Positions 11,653 through 26,400 of a DNA stretch of 64,000 nucleotides are shown here, piece after piece. Position 1 is the stretch's first letter, and the number at the start of each line of letters is the position of its first letter. Both the position numbers and the translations under genes were made by a program. This DNA is from Tetrahymena elliotti 4EA (taxonomy: Eukaryota; Ciliophora; Oligohymenophorea; Hymenostomatida; Tetrahymenidae), in contig JH720294.1 in NCBI GenBank assembly GCA_000231825.2, forward strand, positions 2,388,654-2,452,653. Reading direction: 5' to 3'. A model generated the notes under the pieces. It did not search any database, was not told where the DNA came from, and saw nothing but the letters and a program-made list of their open reading frames with translations.

Positions 11653-14600
11653 ATGACGTCTACAAAAAAATTTAATGAAACCAGCGAAAAGCTGGACTGG
11701 CTGTAGATAGAGTTAAATAATCATTATTCCACTAATTAGATCACTAATAGCATCAGTAAGAGAAAGGTGTTAGATGTGACTACATTCAATAATGATAACT
11801 AACTAAAAGACGAATGGAATGAAGAAGAAAAAATAAAATTAGAAAAGATCCTTTAAAAAATGAAATTCATGAAACACTAATAAAGGGCGCATGATATTGT
11901 GAAGAACCTTCCTTCAAGGATGTACAAAAACTTTGATAAGAATAAATTTGATCTTCTTAATGATAAGTCAAGATTTTTTGACGAGATAGTAAAGGATTAA
12001 AGGAAGCCTCCTCATTATGATTTAGAGACATAAAAAACATAGCAAATAGCACCTTCAATAATAATTTTATAGAAAGTAGAATAATAAAATAAAGGAAAGC
12101 AGCAGAAAATAAAAATATTGTCTCATTTAAATAAACAATTAAAAGAAATAGTTAAAATTTGCTATATATCAATTTCTTCAGCTTTAAAAATAGTACCTGT
12201 GATTCAACCTTCTAGTACGCTTAAACTAGCATGGGATTCTGTGAATATGTTAGTTATTCTAATTTGTATGTTTTATTTACCTGTTGCTTTGGCTTTTAAT
12301 TTCAATTATTAAGATATCATGCCTAGAGAATTATTGATTGTGATTCCTATCTTCTTAATAATAGATTTTTTCATCAATTTTAATACAGGCTATTTTGAGA
12401 AAGGATAAGTAATCTCAAGTAGAACTAAAATATTTAAAAAATACTTCAAAAATAACATATTAAATGACTTGATTTCTTTGGTGCCATTTCTAATTACAAT
12501 TTATGGGGAACTAACCTCTACAATAGATATAAAGATGGATGGCAAAAACTAAATTTTAGAAATACTATTGAAGATTTTGATAATACCATTTTTTTTTAAA
12601 GCTTTTTACATGAAAAATAGAGTAATTAAAAGAATTGAAGAAAGATTTCATCTCTCATTTAAAGCTACTAATATAATTATGCTTGCTAAGCTTTTATATA
12701 CAATTATATTAATTAATCACTTATTTGCTTGCCTTTGGGTTGGGACAGCTAAAATTGAGATAGGGTTAAATTACTCTGAAACTTGGATGAATTATTAATA
12801 GTTGTTTCAAAGTTAATGGCAAGTTTAGTATGCTTCAGCATTTTATTTTACAACAGTAACAATGATCACTGTTGGTTATGGTGATATTCTCCCAATATCA
12901 ACAATTGAAAAAGTAGTTTGTATTTTTATAATGATGATTTCTTGCGGTGTTTTTGGTTATTCTTTAAACGAAATTGGTGCAATATTTAGTAATTTCTATC
13001 AAGTGGATAATTAGATCAATCAAAAAATTGGTATTATTCAAAGATTCATGAGTAGAAAAAATATCAATCCAAATTTAGAATATTAAATTCGTGAGTATTT
13101 GGAATATTATTGGAGGGAGTAAGCTGAATAAGACTAAGATTAAGAATAAAATATCATAGATTAATTAAGTTCTTCTTTGAAATCAAAGTTATTAATTGAG
13201 GCTAATAAAATTGTCTTAAAAGACTCCCCAATTTTCAAATTAAATTTCTCTAAATATCTTATTGAACAAACCGTTCCTCTAATTAAATAAATAAAATATT
13301 CTCCTGAAACTCTTGTCTGCTAAAAAGGAATCTAAGATGATTCTGCCATCTATTTTATTGAAAATGGTTCTGTTGATATCATCAAAAGTGCCAAAGACAA
13401 AAAATCAAAGCCTTTATTTTCTTTGAAAAAAGGAGACAGTTTTGGGACTTTTACTTTCTTTACAGGGTTGCCTAGATAAAATAATGTCATAGCAAGGGAA
13501 TTTACCACAATCTTAATGATCAAAAGAGTTGATTTTCTTTAACTTTTGCAATCATTCAGTGAAGACTTTGAAAAGTTTTGTTACATCAGAGATTAAATAA
13601 GTTTTCTAAATGATTATACCTCAGTTGGTATTAAATGTATTAGTTGTAACTCTTCCTATCATTTAGTTAGTGATTGTTAATATTTGCATTATATTCCAAA
13701 CAAAGCTAAAATTATCAAATGCCATAATGAAATTCAAAATGTGAAATAAAATTAGAGATAAGAATATGAAAGAAGAATCAATCATAGCAGATACCATTTT
13801 AGAAATGCTAAAGTAACATATTTTGAAGTCAACAGATAAGCTCATATGTAAGATTAATTATTTCAAATTAAGGAACTTTTAATAATTTAAATTGAAAAAA
13901 ATACACAATTTTAAAAATTATTTTGTAAAAAAATGATTTCATAAAACAATATTAATATTGCTTTTTAAGATTTTAGGATCACTATAATAGCTGGATTAAT
14001 TTATCAGATGAGGAATTAACAGATTTTTCTGATGGATATTATGGAGAGAGTGAATTAAATTTACATATTAAAAATACTGATGAAGATTAAAAAAAAAATA
14101 AGTTTGGGTTAGATTAATAGTATAATGATAACAAAAATCATATTGATAGTGTTAATTTTAATGAAAGTGATTTGAATTTTTAATAATTAAGTCATAAAAT
14201 GATTTCTTCATAGTAAGGAAATAAAATAAATAAAGAGAAAAGCTAGCAAGATTTTGATCATACCCCAGATAGAAAAAGTATCCCATCAAAACTCTCTTTT
14301 AAACATAAAAAGACAAAAGAATTGTAGAATACAGAGATGAGAACAAGAAGTAAGACAGAAAAAAGTGAGAAATAATTAGAAGATAATGAAGAAAAAGATA
14401 TGGTTTCAATAAGGCTATTACCTGAATATGACTATTCCTAATTTAAGACATTTGTTTCAGAAGAAGGAACAAGAAAAGAGAGAGTACATAAAACAAACAA
14501 AAGTCCATAATAAAGACCTAATTTATTAAGTGATGAAATGAATTAAACACAACTGGAATAAATAAATTCTGTAGGATCTTCATCAGAAATATCAGCTGAA

Positions 14601-15593
14601 AAAGTGGAAAAAGGGTAAAATTAATAATATTAAAATTAGTATCTAAATTTTATTTTTTTGAAAGACAAAAGTAGAAATTGTACAAAAAATAATCAAATGA
14701 TTTGCTTAAAATAGTTTCTCATATAGGAAGCAAGACAAATATTAAAGATGAAGGAGCTAATCATTAAGATTAAATACTAAGATAACTTTAAACTCTTTTG
14801 AAAAATCAATAACTTCTTTTTACCTAGAACGATTAAGTAAAAGAAAATCAAAATTTTGTAAAAACTGATGAAATCTTCTTTGGGTTTGATCAAATGAAAT
14901 AGTTTGTGAAATATAATTAAAGATATAATTTCCCCAGTGTTATTAGCAGATATAATTAATTTATGGATGCTAAAAAGAAGATAATAGCTAAAAAGAAAAA
15001 TGACAGATTTTCTAAGCTCAGAAGTACTCATACTAAAACCTTTATAAAGAATCAAGACTAAATGCAAAGTCAAAGAAAAATAGGGAATATTAATATAAAT
15101 TTAGCTTCAAGTGAGATAGAATTATCTAGAAAATATTTACATGAAGGAATAAAACAAGTTAGTGATGCAGAATCTTTTTCATCCAGATTTTAAAATAGTA
15201 GATATTAAAAAAGGTATCTTTTTATTTTTTGTGAAGTTTAGTGTTTTAAAATATCTTTTTAAAATAAAAAGTGAAAACATTTTTGACTACAAAAACTATT
15301 AAGGCTTAGATGGGTAACTTACTTAAAAATAAGCAATGAATTCATATAGCAACCTAGTCCTAAATAGTCATTCATTATTTAAAGAAAATTAAAATAATGA
15401 AGTTTCTAATATTAAAAAATAAATTATGATTATTGGAGATGAATTCTTTAAATTACAAAATTTTTAAGAATCAGATAAGCAAGATTTTACTTGTTTAGAT
15501 GATCTAACTCCAACATCTGCTGCTATCCCTAATACATTTTAAAACAAAGATTCTCTTTACTAAAGATCTGTTCAAGACAGAAATTATTTTTGA
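11653..15593 (+). CDS. Six-TM K+ channel with cNMP-binding-like domain and CCHC zinc knuckle (cluster member 3)
   Basis: 1236 aa, exons 11653-13847, 13970-14614, 14665-15213 and 15272-15593, all introns phase 2. The exon-2 and exon-4 acceptors were chosen as the only AGs that keep phase and restore homology with the paralogues (13968-13969 and 15270-15271). The N-terminus carries NLPSRMYKNFDKNKF. S1 to S6 follow, with filter TVGYGD at 12868-12885 (residues 406-411). The C-linker contains EYLEYYWREQAE. The cNMP-binding-like domain has GDSFGTFTFF in the cassette. The zinc knuckle is at 13636-13677 (CISCNSSYHLVSDC). The tail motif FDQMKQFVKYNQRYNF is at about 14889-14963. This copy is clearly more diverged than members 1 and 2 are from each other, so it is an older duplicate. 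Confidence 0.92.
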
Positions 15594-17846
15594 AGAAATT
15601 ATTTGTTTACTTAACAAAATATTTGATAAAATCAGTTAAGTATGAAAAAATCTAAAAAATTTGAATTTTAACAATAATAATATTAAAATTAATTTAATTT
15701 AATTATATTAAAATTAATTTAATTTAATTTTTTTAAAATGATTCTTCTTTATATTTAAAAGTCTATGTATGTGTATGTATGTTTCAATTATTCAAATATT
15801 CATAAAAAATATTTAAAAACTATTTTTTTAGAAAAAAAATTCTAAATGTTTAAAATAATTTAGCCAACTTATTTACTAATTTATATTCACTCACCCATTA
15901 CACAAATATGAATTATTATTGCTTTATTAAATTAGCAAGCTATAAATTGGGTCAAGAAATTTTAAAGGATGAGAATAAAGTAAACATTTAAATGTATTTA
16001 CAGAACAAAAAATAATGAAGGAAAAGTCTCTGCTAAAAGGAATAAAAAAAATTTAGATAAGGTCTATTAAATCCTTAAAGAATACTACTTTCTATCAACA
16101 AGCAAAATAAGTTACTGTTTAACACAAGTATAATATAAATCTACTAGAATATCAAGAGGGTAATTAACAAGGGATAGAAGTCAAACATTTTATTAGCCAT
16201 AGCATCAGTTTCAAAAGTTTTAGAAAAAGTTTATGTTTGAAAGAGAACTAATTCTGATTAAACAAACAATTCCTTTCAAGAAATTGCTATTACCCAAAAC
16301 AAAAGAAGTTCAGTAGCAATAAAGGATTTATACATTAGATTCTTAAGGTTATTCATTTACAAATGAGAATATTTTAAAAATTTTATCTCTGCTAACATAA
16401 AAAAATTTCTTTTTTTTAATTTTAATAGAATAGAAATAAAAAAAACAAAAATTTTGGATGAAACTTGAAAAAAAGTTAAAAAAAGGATCTTTTAATAAAA
16501 AAAATCATAGATAATTTGAAATAGCTTGGTACTATAACTTAATAATAAAATAACAATTTCCATTAATATTTTCAATATCTAAATTTGATATTTATTTAAT
16601 TATTTGGCTAGATTTAACTGATTAAAAATAAAACAATAGTGCATTATGATTTAAAAATTTTAAATAATAATTACCATAAGAGAAGAATTAATTGGCAACT
16701 ATCTTAATAATTAAAATCATAGGAAATTCAATTTAATAAGTAGTTTTTTAGAGTATTTCTTTCTACAGGATAACATAGAAATTTTAGAATATAAATTTTT
16801 AGTTGTTATCAGCAAATTGATAATTTTACTTATCACTCAAATAAGATATTATTTTATATCAAATTAACTATTTCAAATTGTATTTTAACAAATTGAAAAA
16901 GATAATAATGATAATTAAAGTTATGTCTAATATTATTTTTGTAAAAATTTCAAAATCTTTAATTCATGTGTTTAGTGTTTTCTAATATTTACTTTGTTTT
17001 TAGTAAATTATGATGAATCTATACAAGCCCTTAGCTGTTATGCTTGGTTATTTTCACAATTTTTATCACTCTTCATTTCTAAATATAAAATGTTGAATTT
17101 TCTAACTAATTAGTTTTTTTTACAATAATTGAAGTAAGAGATTAAAAATAATATTTAAAATATTTCTATTATTAATCAAGAATGTTAGTTTTTTACATTC
17201 AGGTCATCTTAATTATTGCGATGATATGAAAGCATATATATTTTTATAATTTCCCTTTTCAAACAGCAGAATATAATAATCTATTTTTATATTAATGAAT
17301 AATTCATGTGGACTTTTTTGTTTGTTTTGATTTCAATTTTTTACAAGTATTTTAAGATTCAGGCTATTTATTTTTTAATTGATCACTGGCTTAATTTAAA
17401 TGATATTATAAAATTAAGTAAAAGAAAGAAAATATAATTAGATTATTTGAATGTTGTATAGAGTAAAAATATAAAAGTTTTGTATACATATTTATTTATC
17501 TTAAATAGAAAAATTCAAGTTAGATAAATTGACTTTAAATTAAATTTATGCTTAGCAAAAATAATATGTGTGGTTAAAATTTTAAATTTACAAATAGCAA
17601 TTAATAATACAGTTAATCAGTATTTAATTTATTAATATTTGAATGGATTAGTTAGTTATGGATATAGTAATTGTAGGATTTGCATTAAGAAATAATAATT
17701 TACTTGAGTGATTAAGATTAATTAAAGAGTAAGAAATACTTAGGTTAATTAATTCATTAAGCTTCTCAGATTTTTGTAAGTAAATATATCACTAATTAAT
17801 CAATAAATCGATTTATTAATTTATAAAAAAAGCATTCATCTAAAAG
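15594..17846. other. Long intergenic gap in the channel cluster
   Basis: About 2.25 kb, more than twice any other gap in the cluster. Two overlapping plus-strand frames without UGA occur at 16015-16257 (about 80 codons) and from 16233 onward (about 140 codons). In such AT-rich DNA, with UGA the only stop, frames of this size are expected by chance. They could still be remnants of a decayed gene, since local base composition is a little less extreme than its surroundings. I could not match them to the channel proteins. Confidence 0.4.
15681..15730. repeat. 25-bp tandem duplication
   Basis: Two copies of a TATTAAAATTAATTTAATTT unit start 25 bases apart (15681 and 15706) just after the stop of cluster member 3. 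It is a simple AT-rich duplication, probably replication slippage. Confidence 0.7.
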
Positions 17847-20800
17847 ATGATTCATTCACCAATTTTTGAAGATTAGGATAAACACCTTTCTATTTCGAAT
17901 ATAGTGAGGCATGACTATCATAAGTCTAATTCTATTTATTAAGGAACTAGTGCTAGGCTTAAAAACAAAGTCGAATCTCCAACTGTTTTTGAATCAGAAA
18001 CTGAAAATAATTATTAAGATTAATGGAATACGGAAGAGAAAAAGAAATTAGTGGAACTCAGATAAAAGTTAAAGGAAATGAAAGATAAGTTTCGGGCACA
18101 AAATTTAATAAAAAACCTTCCATCAAGAATGTTAAAGAATTTAGATTAGAATAAATTCAATTTGTTAGGTGATAAAGCATATAATGATGCTGAGGTTCAC
18201 AAACAAGAAATAGCGCTCTACTAAAAAAGAGCAAAGTTGGAGAAAATAATTAAGACCAAAAAATAATTTACAGAAGCTTAAAATTTCTCTTAGAATTCAA
18301 ACACACCAAATAAAATAATAAATTTGATATCAGATGATTCGTAACTGTTTGTAAATCACAAGTAGTAGATATAACAGGAGAAGCAAAAGTAGTAAGATTG
18401 CAATCTTAGTTGGAGCATAAAAACTGCTTGTAAATAGATAGTATAATTATTTGAAAAAATTCTCAATTCTATTCCTGTCATACAACCATCAAGTTTTGCT
18501 AAAGTTATATGGGATATTCTCTATGGAATAAATATTTTAATAAGCATGTTTTTCTTACCTATAAGTATTGTTTTTGATTACAACTATTCATTTATAATAC
18601 CAGGGTAGCTGATTTTTATTATACCTATAATACTTGTTCTAGACATACTAATTAACATGAACACAGGATATTTTGAGAAAGGATAAGTTGTAAAAAGTAG
18701 GATTTCGATAGTGTATTTCTATTTGAAAAATAATTGTGTTACAGATATTATTTCTGTTATACCCTTTATAATTTCCTTTTATTTTGATCCTTATATCAAT
18801 TTGAGTTTGAGTGATTAAAAGTCAGTCGAAAATAAACCTAGTTGGATTTAACACCCAGCTTACAAAATTTTTTTGATGTTCTTTTTTTTCAAAATTTTCT
18901 CTTTTAGCTAAATATTTAGGAAAATTGAGGAAAGATTTAACTTAAGCAAGAGAGTAACTTACATCCTGTAATTGATCAAATTATTATTCACTATTATTTT
19001 GATTAATCATTTATTTGCGTGCTTATGGATATATATTGCAAAGTAAGAAGGGAGTAGCATAAAAAATTGGATGGAATCTGTTGAAGTTAATTATGATTCA
19101 TGGCATTCTTAATACATTACTGGATATTACTATCAAACTGTTACAATGAGTACAGTAGGGTATGGAGATATTTCACCAAAGAATTAAAATGAAATGATAG
19201 TATGCGCTTTTACTATTCTTATTGCTTGCTGTGTTTATGGTTACACATTAAATGAAGTTGGATAGATTTTTTCTAATTTCTTTCAAGTATAAAATGAGAT
19301 TAAAAAAAAAATAGGTTTCATTTAAAGATTTATGAGTAAAAAGAATATTGACTAAAAACTCCAATATGAAATCAGAGAGTACTTAGAATATTATTGGAGA
19401 GAAACATCTGAAATGAATTAGGAATAAGAATAAAATATTATAGATTAGCTGAGTGAGTCTCTTAGATCCAAATTAATGTATGAAGCTAATAAAATTGTAT
19501 TTAAAGATTCTCCTATTTTTAAGCGTAATTTTTCTAAAAGTACTATGGAGTAAATCATACCTTTAATCTAAGAAATGAAATACACTCCTGAGACATTTAT
19601 ATGCATGTAAGGAGTATAAGATGATGCATCAATATATTTTATTGAAAATGGCTCAGTAGAAGTTTTGCTATAAACAAATGATAAAATAAAAGATAAAAAG
19701 CAATCAAGTTTGTTTACGCTTTAAAAGGGTGAAAGCTTTGGTGCTCATAGTTTCTTTACAGGTTTATCAAGAGTAAATAATATCAGATCGAAGGAATTCA
19801 CAACTGTCTTAAAAATAAGAAGATAAGATTTCTTGCAGTTAATTCAGTCAAATAGCGAAGATTATGAAACATTTTGTAGTATTAGAGATTCAATTAGCTA
19901 CTTGAATGATTATTCTAAAATAGGTATAGTATGTATAAGCTGCAATTCACAGTAGCATCTCATAAATGAATGCTAATATCTTCATTATATACCAAACAAA
20001 GCTAAAATTTACAAACTGTTTAATGATGAACTGAATATATCCCATGCTAAACGTTCAGATCATGAAAGGAGAAAAGTAAACACAAAGCACTATTTCAAAA
20101 ACTCGCGTGTTATTTTTAAAGAAGTTGTATTCCAAGCAGAGCAGTAAATATTTATAGATTTTTTACCCATTTTAATTAATTTAACCAACTTCATTTAAAT
20201 CCAATAATTTTTTTCCTACCAAAATACTTGGTCGAATACTGTATAAAAATACAATTTCTCAAAATTAAAATAGAAGCAAACAAAAAAAACATAATTTGAT
20301 CGCTTACACTTTTTCTTTTTAATTTGTTTAAATTTGTTAGCGAACAGTCATAACTCCTTATTTCTAAAATAAAAAACCAAACAAAAAATAACAAAAATAA
20401 ATTAAAAACAATAATTAATTTAGGTGCCTATTTATCAATAAAAGTGTCATTTTTCTTTTATTGGACATTCTTGCATATTCTTACCTATGCTCAATTTAAA
20501 AAATGAAAAACTAAAAATGTTATTTTTTTTTGAAGCTTAAAAATTATTTTTTATCTGAAAGAATTAACTTTTTAAAAAAAAAAGATGAAAAAAATTTAAT
20601 TTGACAACTAATTGCTAATTGTTTGTTATTTTTAAAAATATAAAATAAATAAATAAATTCAATTTGAATTATGAGAAAGAAATATTTTATTTTATTTTTA
20701 CTTTTAAAATGATTAGATTTTTGGAAATCTATTAGAGTTTTATAAACAACTCAGATGAAGATTCTTTTTCTGAAGGATACTTTCAAAGTGATTTTAATGA

Positions 20801-22710
20801 GAATATTCTTTAATTCACTGATGACGAAAACGATAACAAATATCATTATGTAGAAAATAAAACTTTAAATGGTAAGGAATAGAATAATAACTAAACTGTT
20901 TATGTGAATTTACCTAGAACTATGAAGAGTAGACAAGCTTTAGATGTTAATATCACTTAATCAATAAATTAATTTGATATAATTGAAGAAGATGAGCAAG
21001 GTGAAAATGGAAATGATGTTTAAAATCTAAACAATATCAACAATAATACAAACATTATTAAATAAGAAAAAAGTGAAAAGTAGATGTCAAATAAAGAAGA
21101 GAAATACAGATAAAACACCCCATCAAATTTAGGAAAAGCTTATAGCCAATCATCTTAAATGACTAGTAATGGATTTTAACCTATAATTCCTAATAGAACT
21201 TCATCAAAGAGAAATACTGACAGTTAATTCACTCTTCCCTCTATTTATAGGAGCAATACAATTAAAACCGAATAACAATAATAATAAAGTAATTACAACG
21301 ATAATGGTTCTACTTACTCTAATCATAGGTAATATTAAAACACTATTATTTAAGGACATTAGCAGTAATCTTCATCTTCAGGGAATCAAACTTCTAGTAA
21401 TGCTATTGATGAAGTAGCTTTCTAGGAATTATTAAAATAAGCTCATTAAATGAATTAAATGTCTCCTGGAAGTTTTAATAGAACTACACTTAAGCATATG
21501 ACTAAAAAATTAATGAATGCACAAAAAATGTTTGATAGTGCCAGTAGGAATGCCGAGAGAAGACTATCTAAACAATTTGCTCTTGATGAAATAGGAAGCC
21601 CTACTCATTCTATAAAGTAAATTTTATTTCTTTTGATTTAAATATCTTTTGAATTTTAATAATGTGTTAAATTTTTAGGTAATAATTTTCATAGAATAAA
21701 AAAATAACAGCTGATAAAATGGTGACAAAAATACTTTAATAGAAAACAATAACTAATGAGTAGAAGGATTTAGACCAAATAATGAAATAACTATAATAAT
21801 TGATTGTAAGTTAATAAAATTACTAACAACTTCAATAATAACTAGAAATGAGCAATCATAATTACAATTAAAGTTTACAAAATATAGATCTTGATTCTTA
21901 ATTTGATAAAATGAAATTATTTGTTAAATATAATCCAAGATTTAATTTTTCTAGTGTTATTAGTAGATATAATTAATTCTTAGAGACCAAAACAAAAAAA
22001 TTTAAAATAAAAAAATCAGAGAGAGCTAATAAACCTAAAGGATCAGTTTATGGTAAAGTTAGCAATAAAAATCTAGAAGACCCTTCAAGTAATAGAAAAT
22101 TCTCTAAATTCTAACTAAATGCCTTAAAAAATAATGTGATCCCAGCACTTTAAGATAGCAATGAATAAAATCAAATGGGTTTATCCAACTCATAAAGAGT
22201 TTTGGGTTATTCTGAATCAGATTTCCCAAGTCCAACAAATTTAGTAAATTAAATTGACAAGCATCAAAAATTGAAGGAGTAAATATTTATTTTTCTTAAA
22301 TTTCAAGTTAATTCTTTATATTTTTAATAAAAAGTGATACTTATTTAACATCAAATTAAAATATTGGAGAAAGCATGAATTTTTTAAAAGGTTCAAATGG
22401 CAATTCTTCTTAATTTATTGTAAACAGCCCAATTAATAATCCTTTAAAAGAGCTTGCTATTTTGAACAATAAAAAGATAGAATTCAAAAAAAATCATTCT
22501 ACCTCTATAACTTTAGAAGAAAAATATAATAAATCTAACTCTTAAAATTTGGTTGGGATAGCTAATAAATATAGTGTCTTGACAAAAGAAGAAACTGTTT
22601 ATGATGATTCAAATAGCCCTAGTCTTCATGCCCTACCTAATAATTTTGATATGAAATCTTCAAAATTAAACCAAAGATTTGCCTAGGATTTTTAAGATAA
22701 AAAATAGTGA
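17847..22710 (+). CDS. Six-TM K+ channel with cNMP-binding-like domain and CCHC zinc knuckle (cluster member 4)
   Basis: The largest member at 1390 aa. Exons are 17847-20143, 20717-21616, 21679-22278 and 22335-22710, in the same phase-2 plan. Intron 1 is unusually long (573 bases). The filter TVGYGD is at 19152-19169 (residues 436-441). The cNMP-binding-like domain reads GESFGAHSFF in the cassette. The zinc knuckle CISCNSQQHLINEC is at 19932-19973, so the metal ligands are kept although the spacer residues have changed. Exons 2 and 3 encode an Asn/Gln/Ser-rich tail with poly-Gln runs written as UAA, and the family motif FDKMKLFVKYNPRFNF at about 21905-21979. It is separated from the other members by the long gap at 15594-17846 and is the most diverged in sequence. 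Confidence 0.92.
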
Positions 22711-23404
22711 TCAAAAATAATTAAAATAACTTGTTTATTTTTTCTTTGGTGATAATATTCTTATCATTAATGCTAATAATTTATATTTAAAGCATATCTA
22801 TCAAATAATTGAATTTGAATTTAAAATAGTTTGAAATAAAATTCCAAATAAACTTAATAAAAATTTACTAATCTCTTTTATTACATATCTAAGTAATTAA
22901 TATCATTTTAATTTGAAATTTAAAACAAGTAAATTCTTTAATCAATCTCATTACTAGATATTATTTTTCACAGATTTTTCTCATCAATATCATCAAACAT
23001 TTTTAAAATGATAAAATCATGATAGCAATTTATTTATTTGTGGATAACTTTTGAAAGAATACAAAAATTTAGTGAATAAAAGACTTATCTTAATTCCCAA
23101 ACATAAATATTTTCTTATTTAAAACAAATTCCTATTCTCTACTATAACTCATTATATTTTTTGTAAGTAGTAACAGCTTGAGTAGCAAAGTTTTATTTAT
23201 TTCTCTAGAGATGTAAAAAATTTAAAACCTAAATTATATAATAACTAACAAATATAAATTATTTTTGATTAGAAAATGCTAAAGAGATAAAAAATAATTT
23301 GGAAATAAAAATATCATTTTTATAGAAGATGGAAAATCTAACAGAATATTACAAAATTTAAAAAATGAAAAACAAAATAAGTAAAAAATAATTAAGGGTT
23401 ATTT
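22711..23404. other. Intergenic between convergent genes
   Basis: AT-rich spacer between the 3' ends of channel member 4 and the convergent cysteine-rich gene. No gene or strong hairpin is seen. Confidence 0.6.
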
Positions 23405-26400
23405 TCATATGTCATCTCTGACCATAGATTACATATTTATGCTGGCTTCTTATTGTGACTGTAAATTATAAAATATCTATCTTCTAATAAACCTATGAGG
23501 TTTATATTTTTAGAACTCACTGACTATATACCCTATTAATATAACTGAAGAAGTTATAACAGTCATTGTCACTATTAAAGTTGTTTGAGTTGAAGATTAT
23601 TGAGAGCATTGATCTGCTGAATGGTAAACACAAGTTGGATCATAAATTAATGAGACATTATTTAAAAATGAACATGTTATACTATTAGAGCTTTGAGTGT
23701 ATGTCTAGCCCTCAGCTGGTATTTGAACTCCATTTGAATATGAAACACAAGCATATTCTTTATAATTTTATGAAGTTGTTAACGAAAATACAGAAGTAAA
23801 TACAGTCTATTAAGCATTGTTTGTTTATTATAGAACTCTTCTTTTTGATGTGCTTAAATTTACACTTAAGAAAGAAAAAGACTAAGAACACTCAAGTTAA
23901 CAAAAAATATTTTTTTTAGAGTAACCAACTGAGATAGTAAATTCAACTTCGGAAGTAGATGAAAGTAACTCCTCATTTAAAATAATTTCTTTATTTTCAT
24001 CAAAATCTGAAATGTAAAAATTGGTTTTTATTTTATTTCCTTTCTTGATATTTTTTGAGATAAATTAAGTATTTTTAGTGTTAAGCTTAATTCCTTCATC
24101 TGACTTAATAGATATTTTTTATGAAAGATTGTGAGATGTTGTAAGGATATTATTAAAAATATCAATAGAACTTTTTATATTTTCATTCACATTTCCTGGC
24201 TAGCTTTCAATTTTTTCGATTTTTTGGATTTTTGTTTCTAAGCCATCTAAAACCTCTTGAATCTAGCTTGAAAACTTTTCCTTAACTTTTATTTCTTTTA
24301 TGCTACTTATTAGATTACTTTAAACTAATTAATTTAGACTTTCTAACTTATCTTTCAGGTCTTAAGGCTAGCTGGAGTCAACACACTCAATTTTGAAAGA
24401 TATTTCTTTATTACTATCAGTTTTTGTACTTATTTTTTTTACTTTTGATTCAGGACAATTAGCCTTGCATTAATTTGAATTATCTGACAATTCTAAAACT
24501 TACTCACATGATTTTACACACATTTTTTCTGATGAAATTTTTTTGTTGACACAATCTGAAATTTTTATGCATTAATTTTAGTTTTCGAAGTCTATTAAAT
24601 AATTATTTGGATCACATTTACTGACACATTACTTTTTATCTGGTACAAATTTATATCCTTCAATGCATGTGAGACAAGAACTTCCATCAGAGCATGTTTC
24701 ACAATTAAATTATTGATTGCAATTTTTACAATCTTATTAATCTCTAAATTGATTTGATTGGCATTTTTTTAAACATTAATTTTAAATTAATTCATAGCCA
24801 CTTTAACAAGATGTGCAGCTAGTTAAACTTGAGCATGTCTTGCAAAATAAGGATTAATTGCATTGCTCACATTTAAATTTTGATTAATCTCCATACTTTC
24901 CATCTGGGCATTTTGATAGACATTATCTACCTTCTTAGTAGAATTAATCCTTACAAGTTAAGCATTCAGAATTGTTTTAACAAGTCTTACAATTAAGATC
25001 TTATCTACACTATTAGCATGTTCCAGATTTTCCATCAAAATACTATCCATCAAAGCAAGAAGTTAGAATACATTTATTTTAACTTAAAGTATAGTTTTCA
25101 TTACAAGATTCACAAGAAGAGTCATTTTTGCAAGTTTTACAATTCAATTTTTAATTACAAGATTGACATACCTTATTGCTATCTGCATATTTTCCATTAC
25201 CACAATCATTAATACAGATTTATCCATCTTTGAAGAATCCATCTAAGCAAGATGAGCAGCTTTAATTATCACTACATGTTTTACAATTAAGAGTACCATT
25301 ACATTATTAACAAGTTTTATTACTATCCTAATATTTCCCAGGAGGGCAATCTTTAACACATTAATTTCCATCTTTATTGTAATTATCTACACATAAATCA
25401 CATTATGCTAAGCTACTACATGTTTTACAATTTAATTTAGAATCACAAGCATCACATTTACTACCTTTGCTGGTGTTTTTGAAGTAACCATCTTAACAAC
25501 TTTCACAATCAGTTGAATTTTTACAAGTTTTACAGTGAAGTGATTATTCACAGTCTTTGCAGACTTTATTAGAATCAGGGTATTTTCCTAAACCACAATC
25601 ATTTACACATTTATTACTACTCAAATAAAAATTATCAGCACAGGAATTACATGTTGTTTCATTACTACAAGCTTTACAATTTTCAATTTTAGATGTACAA
25701 GCAATACATTTTTTTGTTTAGTCATCTAAATAATACCCATCTAAGCAAGTTTAACAACCTAAATTGTCAATGCAAGTTTTACAATTAAGAGTATTATTGC
25801 ATAACTAGCACTCTTTAAGACCAGTATTAGCATATTTTCCTGATGGACAATTTTAAACACAAGAATCTCCATCCTTATAATAATTATCTATACATGTAAT
25901 ACAGGTTGTTGAGCTGCTACAAGTTTTACAATTTAATTTAGCATCACAGACATCACACTTATCACTATTATTTGCATTTTTGAAATAACCATCTTAACAA
26001 CTTTCACAAAAAGTTGAATTTTTACAAGTTTTACAGTGGAGTGATTATTCGCAATCTTAGCAGACTTTATTAGAGTCTGGGTATTTTCCTAAACCACAAT
26101 CATTTACACATGTATTACCACTCAAATAAAAACTATCAAGGCAGGAACTGCATGTTGTTTCATTACTACAAGATTTGCAACTTTAAATTTTAGATGAACA
26201 AGCTACACAATTTTTAGTTGATACTTCTTAATAATATCCATCTAAGCAAGTTGAACAACTTAAACTATCAATACAAGTTTTACAATGTAAGTTAGAATCA
26301 CAATCTTAGCAAGTACTATTTGAATCATGATATTTTCCATCTCCACAATCGCTAACACAAGAACTTCCATTTAAGTAGTAATTATCAATGCATTTAGTGC

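Noticed and set aside
14777..15073. Minus-strand open frame of 98 codons
   Set aside because: Shadow of exon 3 of channel member 3.
20191..20394. Minus-strand frame of 67 codons inside a channel intron
   Set aside because: Low-complexity translation with no homology to neighbours, and such lengths are common by chance in this composition.
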